Origin: Galerina marginata | Taxonomy: Eukaryota > Basidiomycota > Agaricomycetes > Agaricales > Galerinaceae | Direction of reading: 5' to 3' | NCBI GenBank assembly: GCA_023014335.1 | Contig: JAECYW010000006.1 | Span: 186,001-250,000, forward strand | DNA length: 64,000 bases | In this document: positions 11,801 through 21,339 of the stretch, in pieces | Numbering within the stretch: position 1 is the stretch's first letter | Layout of the letters: each line of letters starts with the position of its first letter | Position numbers and translations under genes: made by a program | The notes under the pieces: generated by a model | What the model was told of the DNA's origin: nothing | Seen by the model: the letters and a program-made list of their open reading frames with translations, nothing else | Databases searched by the model: none

Positions 11801-12640
11801 GGGATTGGGCGTAGTGAACTGAGGTGCTAGCAGCAGCAGCAGCAGTCGCAGTAACCGCCACCGCACCAGCACCCGTACCCGTACTCGATCCTCCGCCTCC
11901 TCCCGCACCCGCAGCACCCACCCCCTTCAACACCGTCCTCTCCCAACCCTTGTCCAACACCCCGCCCCCGACTCCTGCGCTCCTCTTCTTCCGCACCTCC
12001 AGCACGCTCGCGAACTTGATCGGGCTCGCAGGCCGCTGGCTCTCGTCCGGCGCGAACGTGATAGGGCTTGGCGGACGCACCCCCGCTGCCTCACGCGCGA
12101 CTTTACGCGGGTCGAATGGGAGGGAGAGGCATTTCACGAGGATGATCTGTTTGAGGTGATGGGTCTTCCAGGAGCGGCCGATGTGTGTTAGGAACCACTG
12201 GTCGTAGGGAACTAGGGAGTTAGGTCAGTTGGGTTGAAGAATAGAGGAAAAGAACAAGGAATTCGAAAGGAGGGAGAGAGGAAGATATGTAAGATACTTA
12301 CTGCAGTACTGAATCTGAGTCGAGTCTTGATGCGAGTAGAACTGGGCACAGTCGAAATAGTAAGTGTGAATGGGATGGGCGAGAGTGGTGCGGATAATCG
12401 ATAATCACCTGAAAAGAAAAATATAAGAACATTCGAAAACGCAATCGAATTCGCAAAACATATACCTTTGTCTCAATCAGACTTCCCGAACGGAACCAAT
12501 CCGCCCAAATCCAATCGTCAGATGAAGCTCCTGTGCCTAGCCACGTATCAATGTCAGCGACGACAATCCTCCAAGCTCAAACATGACTCACCTCGATAGC
12601 GCCTCAGGCTTCCAAGCGCGAAGACAGAAAAAGGCGACGA
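5894..12640 (-). CDS. Very large Ser/Pro-rich protein gene, multi-exon, with frame breaks
   Basis: I do not recognise this family. The conserved-looking N-terminal part is spliced: an exon near 12592-12640 (ends KPEALSR), 12466-12530 (SSDDWIWADWFRSG), 12302-12408 (YYFDCAQFYSHQDST, IQYC) and from 12211 (PYDQWFLTHIGRSWK, HHLKQIIL, LPFDPRKVAREAAG). Introns have GT...AG ends. Then come acidic, Gly/Ala and Ser/Thr-rich segments, a second conserved-looking piece with an intron at about 8780-8854 (WIVLDMGNDH joined to TFNSILRIFHRYFS), an acidic block with EWVAWLTDLPRHVEV near 7600, and a disordered tail with SSTSTEN-type repeats ending at 5894. The frame changes inside the 12302-12408 exon and several times between 9550 and 10110 (for example WDDIGIENG, then YIPSSRLEAEAAG, then TTWERDELELREKK in three different frames). 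It could be a decayed gene or a real gene with assembly indels. The 5' end is unresolved. Confidence 0.55.
10426..10461. repeat. A13-G23 homopolymer tract inside the large gene
   Basis: Thirteen A residues are followed by twenty-three G residues on the plus strand. Read as minus-strand coding sequence this gives a proline run followed by phenylalanines. A run this long is an obvious place for sequencing or slippage indels and G-quadruplex formation. Confidence 0.95.
10540..11440. repeat. Purine-rich degenerate repeat block interrupting the large gene
   Basis: The plus strand is strongly A/G-rich for about 900 bases, unlike both flanks. Imperfect direct repeats are visible: the block with GAGAAATACGGGAACC and AACAGAAGGC near 11125-11162 recurs near 11398-11433, about 274 bases later, and a block with AGCGACCAAAGAAAGCG near 10995 resembles one near 11275. 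The minus-strand frames through it (10686-11066, 10903-11352) are just the pyrimidine-rich complement, which reads as hydrophobic residues, and are probably not coding. The block separates Ser/Thr-rich coding at 11450-12137 from Pro/Ser-rich coding at 9966-10430, so it is an intron-like insertion. Confidence 0.55.
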
Positions 12641-12927
12641 GTCGTTGGGAAGAGAGGAACACCACAGAACCTAAAAGACTGATGCCGAAACGTACATCAG
12701 GGTCCCGCTGCGAAAAAAGTGATTTCTCATAATCACAATCACATCGATCACGTTTTTGATGGAGGCCTGGGCTTGGCAGCTTCGCCATTCCAAGGGTTTT
12801 CTTGAACAAGTCAAATTTTGGCCAAATTTTGAATGGAAACTCTTTGGCTCCGGAACGCACAGATTTCCGAAATCCCTTGGGTTTGGATTTTGCCAAGTCC
12901 ACCGTAGGATTGGCAAAATCGTGACTA

Positions 12928-13560
12928 TGGCAGTCAACCTGCACATTTATTCAAGCGAGCTAGCGCCACTTGTTTTGCGAGCCACTTCTCGGTAATTTTC
13001 GTGTTTTCCGGGCCAATTTTAGGTAGATTTTAATTCGAGCCAATAAATATTATTTGAGCGCTCAATTTCTGGATTTGCGAGCCGAGCCACTTTCAAAGCG
13101 AGCCACCCGATATTTAATGAGATGCTACTTTACCTGAGTTCGAGCCACTGCCGTTAGTATTACACGACAAGCTACTTTATGGCGGTCAACCTGCACATTT
13201 AATCAAGCGAGCTAGCGCCACTCGTTTTGCGAGCCATTTTTCAGTAAATTTCGTGTTTTCCGAGCCCTTTTTAGGTAGATTTGAATTCGAGCCAATAAAT
13301 TATTACTTGAGCACTCTATTTCTGAGTTTGCGAGCCGAGCCACTTTCAATGCGAGCCACCTAATATTTAATGAGATGCTACTTTACCTAAGTTGGAGCCA
13401 CTGCTGTTAATATTACAAGACGAGCTACTTACTAATAAAGCGAGCTATCAATTTTAACGCGAGCCTATTGTTTTAAAATGCGAGCCTACTTTTCGAATTA
13501 CGAGTCACCTTTTGAAATGCGAGCCTACTTTTTCAAACGAGCCACTTTCGGACCGTAGCC
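12928..13560. repeat. 251-bp tandem duplication with a GCGAGCC motif array
   Basis: Two copies, about 12928-13178 and 13179-13428, share the order GTCAACCTGCACATTTA, AGCGAGCTAGCGCCACT, TTTGCGAGCCA, TTTTAGGTAGATTT and ATTTAATGAGATGCTAC. The motif (G)CGAGCCA/T recurs throughout and continues to 13555 as GCGAGCCTA units about 18-25 bases apart. There is no ORF. The structure matches the other short-motif arrays in this window. Confidence 0.8.
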
Positions 13561-13566
13561 AGTCAT

Positions 13567-13660
13567 GGCTTGTTCCAGGAACAAGTCAGTTCGCATTTTT
13601 CACTGCCCACTCATGACTTGTTCCAGGAGCAAGTCAGTTCGCTTTTTTGACTGCATGGCC
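13567..13660. repeat. 48-bp tandem duplication containing a palindrome
   Basis: CTTGTTCCAGGAACAAGTCA at 13569 recurs at 13617 with one mismatch, followed in both copies by GTTCGC and a T run. CTTGTTCC/GGAACAAG is a self-complementary sequence. Confidence 0.8.
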
Positions 13661-13672
13661 TCACTCTACATG

Positions 13673-13816
13673 TCCCTATCACCAAACGCGCCTCACCCTA
13701 CGTGTCCCTACCACCAAATTCACCTCGCCCTACCCGTCTCTACCACCAAATTCGTCTCACCCTACCCATCTCTACTCCCGAACTCACTGTCCCTACCCTA
13801 CCCTACCCTACCCTAC
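13673..13816. repeat. 32-bp minisatellite and short CCCTA run
   Basis: Three full units of 32 bases start at 13673, 13705 and 13737, with a weaker fourth. Each has the pattern TCYCTAYCACCAAA followed by a CACCCTAC-type end. They are followed by about five CCCTA repeats at 13792-13816. Units abut directly with no spacers, so this is a minisatellite. The pentamer CCCTA is not the canonical TTAGGG telomere repeat. Confidence 0.85.
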
Positions 13817-14698
13817 TAGTAGTGAGCTCTGGGCCGAGCTGCCCGAGCCTGGATTAGATTAGATAGAGATCGCCATCAGTAGCACAGCCTGTCTGCATGT
13901 AGACGCCGCGCGGTCCTGTGACGAACTCATCCTTGCTTGGTCCTGACCACTGCGTGCTTGCCTGACCGCGCGCCTGCTCGACGCGCCTCCGAGCCTTGCC
14001 TGACCCGAGCTGCCAGGGTAGGTCTGGTTAGCCTATCCCAACGGCTCAACCCTACCCTACGGACGTCAAAGTGCCCCATAACCCTAACCAATACTCGCGA
14101 TGACAAATGATTTTTTTGGGTGCATACGAATTTGGACGGTCAAGGAGGAGTACATTAGAGAGGAAAGGTCGATAAAACGCCTCAGAAGAGGACATTTGAA
14201 GGGGCTAAGCGCGCCGGGCGCTGCGGAAGGTCTCGAGCAGGCCGTTGATGGCAGTGATCAGAGAATTTGTGATGAATTCCCACGCGACTATTCTTATCTC
14301 ACTTTTTCACGTCGACAAGATTTATCGGTCGGCTCGTCGACGAATGAAATGCTAAAGGTCCATTGGATGGTTGAAAAGCTTGAAATAAACGGCAACTTCT
14401 GGTCAAGCTGCTAGGGTTAAGCTCGCCGTTTATGTTGTTTATCGAGTCATTTATACTACTGCTCATGCAGCTTGTTTTATCTTCACTTTTCCCAAACATT
14501 ACGGCAAGCACCAGTCAAGGCCAGCTTTAGAGTGCGGCTTTACATCCCTGCGGTGCGTAATTGAGCGTCCAGCTATCTGCTTGTTCTTTATTCTAATCGG
14601 TACATTCCGTTTGCTGGGTAGTTGCCTCACTAATACGACCTAATTCATGTCACTAATGTCAGCGGATACTTTGCGAGAATCCAGGCCCTAAATACTGC

Positions 14699-15148
14699 TG
14701 TAAAGATTCCAACGAGGTTGGAAAGGGAAAAGGGGTGAGGGAAGGTAGTGACTCCGTCAACTACGTCCTAGAATTGTTCAAGTAGTCGGTAGGTAGTTAC
14801 TCGGCGTAACTCGATGCGGGTAGCCAGTTGCGCTGAACGTTTACAGCCAAAAGGTCTTGAAATTGGTGGGTTGCGATTAACCAAAGAAAATAAGTAGCTA
14901 CTACAGGGCTTTTATACCTAACTAGCTAGGAAATTTTCTCTGTAAATTTTTAAGGGGAAATAAGAATAGGGGGAAAGGTGCCTCGAGATCGGCATGTGAA
15001 TGAAGAAATATATGTAATTAGTGAGGGGCCGTATAGTGGATAAACAAATAGGAATTGCCTCGATCGTATGCAGAAGTTGTTGCCGGTATTTGTCTTGCAT
15101 AGGGGCAGATTCCGTTGATCCGCGCATAGTCGGAGCGGAAGCTCCACA
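14699..15148 (-). repeat. LTR (3' LTR with respect to the element)
   Basis: Begins TGTAAAGATTCC and ends AAGCTCCACA on the plus strand, matching 17476-17922 throughout with a few substitutions and one three-base indel near 14793. Confidence 0.92.
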
Positions 15149-15156
15149 CCTCCCAG
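15149..15156 (-). other. Polypurine tract of the LTR element
   Basis: On the minus strand the sequence just before the left LTR is CTGGGAGG, immediately followed by TGTGGAGC, the LTR start. This is the expected position and composition of the plus-strand primer. Confidence 0.65.
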
Positions 15157-15169
15157 GAACTTTTGAAAA

Positions 15170-15570
15170 TCGACCTCCGTGTCGATCTCCTGTGGAAGAA
15201 ATTGTCTTAAAACGAGGGAGCTGGAGGATCGGAAAGAAACGAAGAAGCGAAGAAGTGGACGAAGGAATATAATCAAAGTGAATTAACACAATTTTGACGA
15301 AATGGGACGGGGATTTTCCTGGTATAAGCTCGTCAATTTCATGCAGGTGACTAAGCTGTCCGACGAGACGTGTGGATTATCTTGAGACGAGGGACGAGGG
15401 AATTGGAAGATTTATAAGGTTGAAAAGCGAAGAAGCGGATAAAGGCCATTGAAGAAACAGATGAATGAAAGTGAATTAAACAAATTTTGTTGAAATTGGG
15501 CGGGGGTTTTTCTGGTATAGGCTGGCCAATTTTGTGCAGGTGACTAGGCTGTGCGATGAGATGCTGTGCG
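15170..15570. repeat. Two degenerate tandem copies of about 185 bp inside the element
   Basis: The series ACGAGGGA, GCGAAGAAG, AAAGTGAATTAA, CAATTTT, TTTTCCTGGTATA and GCAGGTGACTA occurs at 15205-15353 and again, more diverged, at 15388-15546. The second copy overlaps the 3' end of the gag frame. Confidence 0.7.
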
Positions 15571-16926
15571 AGTATGGATTTTAGTATCCCTTCCTCCGGG
15601 CGACCTTTGAATATTGACTTCCCAGTCAATTGGTTTTGATATGTCGCACTGGCGGTATTTGAGCCTTTTCTTACGAGCCGGGAACCAGAGGAAGCGGTAG
15701 AATAGATTTCGTCGATTGAAGGCGGCCGATTCTTTTCTGTATGATGATTGTAGACCAGTGAGTTGAAGAAGAATTGGAGCAGACGCTGCGATAGAACCAT
15801 AGTGCAGATTTTCACGGATTGTCTGCGTCTGAAGTATCTCGGTGGGTTGACAACTCTTGATTTGAAGTCCCAGGTCGCTCTTAGGATCTAACGTGTCGGT
15901 GGTGGCGGCAGAAACTGCGAAATTGTGCGGTTTATATTCTTCATTGAGTAACTCGTCGACTTGATTAACCTGGCCGGTGTCAGCGGATGCGAATGGAAGC
16001 GGTAGGTTGCAGCTCATTTCAGCAGCTGTCGGATTGGGTGAAGCGGGACGAATGTCGATAGGCGCGTTAGCAGCCACGCGGGACAAACCGCGGGGTGGAT
16101 TGTCGAAGGAAGGAATTGAGATTTTGTGAGGAATTTTGACATTCAATGAGCTTGTGTCGCCTGTGAATAATGCGGTCGTTGTAACGTCTTGCTCGGTAGG
16201 CTTCTGATTAAGTGGATCAGGTTTATTGCTGGTGAAAGGCGATGGTAAGTTATTGGAGATTTCTGCTGCGGTGGACGGAATGGGCTCGTTGGCTGATGAC
16301 GGTGACACTATAAATAATGCCGCGTTTGAAACGTCGTTAAAGGTCCATGGATCGTCGGGGTGATGATCAGGGCTTTTGAGCCTGAGACGAACGCGTACTT
16401 TTAGTTGAAAATTTGCGTGAAGGCCAGACATGAACATATCTGCTGCTTCGAAGTCCGAAAGACGCGATTTGTTCTTGAGGAATGTTGAAATGCGAAGGAA
16501 GTTCCGGTAGAATTTGCCAAACTGATCAGGATCTATGCCTGGTATGTGCGCGTTTTCTTTGATGAGTATTTGAAGGTCATTGATAGAATATTTACGGTCG
16601 CCGTCGGCTCCTGGGTACAACTTGATAATAGCCTTCTTGAATGCATCCCAGTCGTTATCAGATGCATTTGTCTGACTTTCCCAGAGCTCGGCGTCGTTGG
16701 GATCAATATACATCAGAGTCCACTCAATGATTTGCTTGTCTGTGAGAGAGCGGACCGTTCCGAGCAAACGAACTTCTTTTAGGAATCGTGTGAGCGACTC
16801 GGCCTGGCCGTTGAATTTAGGCGCCGAGGGGTGGTGAGGAGATGGCATAGACATTTTCGGATCAAATGGTTGAATAACAATGTGAGTTGGGAGAAGTTGA
16901 CGGTCACAATCGGTTGGTCCAAGCAA
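15544..16926 (-). CDS. Retrotransposon Gag-like protein, 460 aa
   Basis: The N-terminal half has the layout of fungal LTR-element Gag proteins: SAPKFNGQAESLTRFL, TDKQIIEWTLMYID, WDAFKKAIIKLYPG, YSINDLQILI and a leucine-rich helical stretch with FYRNFLRIS. Gag would form the particle that packages element RNA. The C-terminal half is Ser/Pro/Thr-rich, and I see no CCHC zinc knuckle (CX2CX4HX4C), so RNA binding may be missing or unusual. There are two candidate starts: the ATG at 16926, or residue 25 (MSMPSPHHP) at 16854, which is closer to typical Gag starts. No pol frame follows; the frame ends in the tandem repeats next to the 3' LTR. Confidence 0.8.
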   Translation of the reverse strand: MLGPTDCDRQLLPTHIVIQPFDPKMSMPSPHHPSAPKFNGQAESLTRFLKEVRLLGTVRSLTDKQIIEWTLMYIDPNDAELWESQTNASDNDWDAFKKAIIKLYPGADGDRKYSINDLQILIKENAHIPGIDPDQFGKFYRNFLRISTFLKNKSRLSDFEAADMFMSGLHANFQLKVRVRLRLKSPDHHPDDPWTFNDVSNAALFIVSPSSANEPIPSTAAEISNNLPSPFTSNKPDPLNQKPTEQDVTTTALFTGDTSSLNVKIPHKISIPSFDNPPRGLSRVAANAPIDIRPASPNPTAAEMSCNLPLPFASADTGQVNQVDELLNEEYKPHNFAVSAATTDTLDPKSDLGLQIKSCQPTEILQTQTIRENLHYGSIAASAPILLQLTGLQSSYRKESAAFNRRNLFYRFLWFPARKKRLKYRQCDISKPIDWEVNIQRSPGGRDTKIHTRTASHRTA

Positions 16927-17456
16927 CAGGTATAAATCGAGGCAGCGTAAGCGACGTGCTGCGCGAATTTGAGTCTTCCTGGTTCCCGGTGTCTTTGTGG
17001 CGGAAGGACTAATACGACGATTTTCGGCAAAATGAAGCGAGGATGAGCGATACCTATGACAATAAATATTCTCCGCAAGGCTAACGAATGGTGTTAAGGG
17101 TCGGTGTGTCCGTGGTGGGCGACGACGGACTGTCTTGACTGGACGAATGTAAAATTTGGTGATGGAACGAGATGGAGTAAGGCTGTACCCGTAACGAAGG
17201 GCAGTCTGGACGAAGTATACGATGGGCGTCTATTGCCTAATGGGTTTTCGAGAGGCTTCTATTGCCTAGTGCGATGTCGAGGAATGAGGGTACGTGCGGT
17301 AGCACTTGTACGTTGCGATTCGCGGCTGTACCGGGTGTGTTTGGTGACAAAATAATAACCTTAACTCGATGTAAGGCTTCGTGGGCTTCGGTTGCCCGAG
17401 TGCGATGTCGGTCGATAGAGTGTGGGTAAAACCACTTGAACGAAAGTCTAGAACCC

Positions 17457-17473
17457 CCTCGCGGTGGGCTCCA
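17457..17473 (-). other. Primer-binding site of the LTR element
   Basis: Two bases inside the right LTR the minus strand reads TGGAGCCCACCGCGAGG. The plus strand therefore ends in ...GGGCTCCA, which looks like a tRNA 3' end with CCA, so a cellular tRNA could prime minus-strand synthesis here. The tRNA species is not identified. Confidence 0.7.
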
Positions 17474-17475
17474 GT

Positions 17476-17922
17476 TGAAGAGATTCCAACGAGGTTGGAA
17501 AGGGAAAAGGGGTGAGGGAAGGTAGTGACTCCGTCAACTACGTCCTAGAAATGTTCAAGTAGTTGGTATGTTACTCGGCGTAACTCGATGCGTGTTGCCA
17601 GATGCGCTGAACGTTTACAGCCAAAAGGTCTTGAAATTGGTGGGTTGCGATTAACCAAAGAAAATAAGTAGTTACTACAGGGCTTTTATACCTAACTAGC
17701 TAGGAAATTTTCTCTGTAAATTTTTAAGGGGAAATAAGAATAGGGGGAAAGGTGCCTCGAGATCGGCATGTGAATGAAGAAATATATGTAATTAGTGAGG
17801 GGCCGTATAGTGGATAAACAAATAGGAATTGCCTCGATCGTATGCAGAAGTTGTTGCCGGTATTTGTCTTGCATAGGGGCAGATTCCGTTGATCCGCGCA
17901 TAGTCGGAGCGGAAGCTCCACA
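17476..17922 (-). repeat. LTR (5' LTR with respect to the element)
   Basis: Begins TGAAGAGATTCC and ends AAGCTCCACA on the plus strand. It pairs with the left LTR. The two agree up to the CA and diverge immediately after, which fixes the boundary. Confidence 0.92.
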
Positions 17923-18168
17923 CTGCCGTGAACATATCTTCAAATAATTTAATTGAACTGGTTTTGAAATCCACTACAACCTGAATTGATTACGCGTGTC
18001 CTTAAACTTTTAAAAAGACTGATGTACACCATCCGTTACAAATGGAATCGTCAGAGAGCGTGTGTTGCTGGAAATACCGGCGGAGTCAGGCTATGTGTAC
18101 ATACTCGAGTACACTGACACAGCTGGCACCCGAAGCTTTTTTTCAAAGAAATAGCACCAAAATACATG

Positions 18169-18275
18169 TCTTCTGTCTTTATCGTCTGTTTCTGTGACAA
18201 ACAGCATTCGGGCTTTCCTTTTTAAGTATTCCCGACTTGCTATATTTTTGAGAAACAGACCATAAAGACAGAAGC
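18169..18275. repeat. Short inverted repeat (hairpin)
   Basis: GTCTTCTGTCTTTATCGTC near 18169 pairs with GACCATAAAGACAGAAGCC near 18257, and TGTTTCT pairs with AGAAACA, around a 55-base loop. A third related piece (TTGTCTGTTTCTCTCG) follows at 18284. There is no associated gene. Confidence 0.7.
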
Positions 18276-18749
18276 CATGTCTATGTTGTCTGTTTCTCTC
18301 GAAAACAGGGGCCGCCGCCAGCTGTGTAAGAATGAGCGACGAAACAAAGGAATGGAACTATTGTGATGTTTGACCAGTTGATAACAAGCAGTTGACAGAG
18401 GCGTTCGGAAGCCGCCCACGAAGTGACAAGTCCATGTCCAAAATAAAGCATTCTCGTTGTACTGTGGCGGAGGAGGCTTTAGAGGCGAGACCGCTCCCCG
18501 TGATGGGTCAATTGAGTCTTGCTTAGTACCAACGGCGCTGGTGCGAGCGTGTCCAGACGACATCGATCTCGGAGTTGACTATGTCGGTGTTCCAGCTTGA
18601 GTAGGAACATACTGCAACCCAGCATGCATTATCGCTCCCTTACCACCTCTCGGCGCCTCAACAGCAAGGGACCAAGTGACCGGCCCGCATTACAGAACTT
18701 TAAGCTCCACATTTATGGCTCTGTTGGCAGTAGCCAAACAAAGATATGT

Positions 18750-19090
18750 CTTTGGGAAAAAGTAACTTTTTAAATTTTCAGGCATGAGGTCAAATGTATT
18801 GGGGCACACAATGTCTTTCTGGGAAGGCTCTGAATCATTTCGGTAACATGATAAGTTCTCGAGAACATTTTGAAATATTCTTGGAATATACATAAGTCTC
18901 GGGAATGTCAAAGCAAGGTTCTGGACAAGCTAAAGATGTTCTGGGGAACGTATTGTATTTTCGGGAACATGACTCCATTCTGCAAAACTTTGCCATTGAT
19001 TCTCGGGAGCCAGGTTGCGACGTTTGGGGGATTAAGGAAATAGTATGTATTGTGCAAAATTCTACATTGTTTGTCGGGAATAATACTTCC
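18750..19090. repeat. Array of TCGGGAAC-type motifs
   Basis: Motifs TTGGGAAA, CTGGGAAG, TCGAGAAC, TCGGGAATG, CTGGGGAAC, TCGGGAACATG, TCGGGAGCC and TCGGGAATA recur every 25-50 bases in noncoding DNA, several followed by CATG or ATG. It is similar in style to the array at 645-885. A duplicated ACTTACCCCGCCATAA follows at 19093-19125. Confidence 0.6.
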
Positions 19091-19859
19091 CCACTTACCC
19101 CGCCATAACTTACCCCGCCATAAGGCTTGCGTCCTCTTCCCGAGTCACCTCGACAGACGATTCCCCTGTTCTTTCTTTCGATTAGATAACTGACTCGTGC
19201 TAAGTCTCTTTGAACAGCCCCATTGCATTGCATATATACATGTTACATAGGTTTTCCTGTACTTTTTTTGGGCCGACGTAAATATGTATATACACTTGGT
19301 CGGAAGTTCAGCGCTCGTTTTTGACTGATTTTCCGGCCGTATTTGACTAAAATTCCGGCTTTCCATGGCCAAGGGCGGTAAATCCGCCACAAAATTGGAC
19401 CATTTCGACCGCCTTTTTGAGCGGTGACTGATGAATAATAATCAATTCGCTACATAATTACGCGACTCAGTTTTACAGCCTGCACTTTGTTGGAGGAAGT
19501 AAATAGTCATCCCCTACTTGCAGATCCATCAAAGTCAGTCGTTTACCTTGACTTTAATGGGGATGCTTGTCGCCTCAATTGGCGGTGAAAGTTTGCAAAT
19601 ATTCTTCCGGTGCCTTCTGGGAACTTGACAGCGACGCATAATTTATTGTAGCATCGATCACCATTCGAAGTCAATCTCCAGCAAAATTTATTTCGCCGAG
19701 TCAGACCGAGGGGTTGAAAATATTGGCGTGGATTTTCACCCCTGAATCTAAAAGGCCAAATTTTGATTCTGCACTTCAAGGTTGGAAATACGTCCTTTGG
19801 ATCTTTATAGTCCGCTTTTCAGACAGTGTTGTATGATTGAGATATTCATTCTGCTATTT

Positions 19860-21298
19860 CTAGTCTACATTTTGTATCAACGACCAGCCTCTTTCAGATC
19901 TCTCCTCCACTGGCCAGTCGTTGCCTCCCCAGCTGGGAATCTCGGGGGTAACGCGCCAGACGGGAATGAAGGAGTCGAGAAATTCTTCCATTTTCAAGTC
20001 GTCTTCGTCCAAGAATTCTCGTCCTATAATCCTTTCTGGCGAGCTATGCGTCTCCTCGGGTTCTGGTACGCCTACCTCGGCTCCGAGTTTCCCTCTCCAT
20101 ACGAAAACGTCGAACTTGTTGAGGCTGGCGCCATGGCGTTGGCGGAAGTCTTCTAGAGCGTGTTGGATTTGGTATTGTCCTGTATGGTACCAGTGGGTGG
20201 TTATGTTGATGGTCATCGCCCCCAGTTTATCCATACTTTTTCTCGATAAAATCGCCCGTCGATCCAATTCTTCGAAAATGGACCTACAGACGTAGGCATC
20301 TTCGACTTGAACGTGGAGGTGCTTTACCGTACCTAGATTGTCCCATAGCTCGAGTTCGGATACTTGACTAACAAAGAACTCGAGCAAATGGCATTTTAAG
20401 CGGGTTACGAACGCAGAGAGCTCGTTCGCGTCTACGCATGTGCTCAAGCGCACGAGATTTGGGAGGGTGAGGGTGTGTAAGGCGCCATGGAAGTGGACTG
20501 TAAGCTCCTCCAGGGACCGATGAACAAGGGGTTCCACCACTTCACTCGTCTGCGCTTGTCCGATTACCCCGTGAGTGATGATAATGTTGAGAGCGTTGTC
20601 GATTTGGAGAGGATCATTTGAGGCGCTGATGGGCAACTTCACCTCCAGACGCTTCAAGGCAGATAACGTCTCCAGAATCATGCGAAGATGGTAGCGTGAA
20701 TCGCACTCGATCTCCAGGGTCGTGAGGTTTGGCGGAACCGGGCCCACAAGCATGCGCGTCTTATAACTCGCAGACAGGGTCGAGCGCAGTAGGTTGGTGT
20801 CGGGTATGGACGGGTGTATATCGAGGCGCAATGTCGAGACGCGGTACAGATGGCGTTTAACAGTCCTCTCGAGCTTGGGCAATATATCTCTCCAGGATGA
20901 ATCGACCTTGAGATGGAGGTGCAGTTTTACGACGCCCGAACGCTGTAGAAATAGCATAAAATTCCGAAACTGCCTTTTACTTTCTCGGTAGTGGCACCCT
21001 GGAGCCAGCTCGTACGATCTCCACAAGGGGGGGGGTGCGAAATCGCAATCTCCCTCCAATGTCGCGATACAGACGCAAGGATTAGGGTCATGCGGAGGTT
21101 GTCGGGGTTGGCGAACGGCAAGAACGCGACGGAAGTTCTGTCGTTGGCCACGGCGAGCTCGAACACGCGTGAAAGCACCTCCGGTAGCAATTTCCTGTTG
21201 ATAAGCCTGAGATCGTTGAACTTTTCACTCAACTCGCGTCGCCTCTCAAGTACAGGGAGGACTTCCTTCAGTGCCCGCATCCTAAAGGTATGGCACAT
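19860..21298 (-). CDS. F-box-like protein split by a homopolymer frame break
   Basis: Two overlapping frames make one protein. The first, from the ATG at 21298, carries a short N-terminal helix (LERRRELSEKFNDL) and an F-box: INRKLLPEVLSRVFELAV, then TLILASVSRHWREIAISHP. It breaks in a run of nine G residues at 21027-21035. The second frame resumes with LWRSYELAPG and continues 380 codons to 19860 as the Leu-rich C-terminal part (VSTLRLDIHP, LTTLEIECD, SLEELTVHFHG). Adding or removing bases in the G run would restore one frame of about 465 aa, typical for the family. Role as for other F-box proteins: a candidate SCF adaptor. Either a real frameshift (pseudogene) or a sequencing error. Confidence 0.75.
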
Positions 21299-21339
21299 AT
21301 AGTGTGCAATAAATCGAAGCTCATTTTATAAACAAGTGA

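Larger units (their letters stand above)
14699..17922 (-). mobile_element. Non-autonomous (gag-only) LTR retrotransposon
   Basis: Two direct repeats of 450 and 447 bases (14699-15148, 17476-17922), each starting TG and ending CA, enclose 2.3 kb. The flanks carry CTGC before the left LTR (14695-14698) and CTGC after the right LTR (17923-17926), with an adjacent A making a possible five-base ACTGC duplication. The transcription direction is minus: the gag frame, the tRNA-like primer-binding site inside the right LTR and the purine tract inside the left LTR all agree. There is no protease, reverse transcriptase, RNase H or integrase sequence, so it must be mobilised by a related full-length element. 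The LTRs differ at only about ten sites, so the insertion is fairly recent. Confidence 0.92.

Noticed and set aside
13673..13800. Regular 32-base repeats that could suggest a CRISPR array
   Set aside because: Units abut without spacers, are pyrimidine-rich and diverged, and lie in a eukaryotic genome. This is a minisatellite.
13792..13816. CCCTA repeats as an internal telomere
   Set aside because: The unit is five bases, not CCCTAA/TTAGGG, and is only about five copies next to a related minisatellite.
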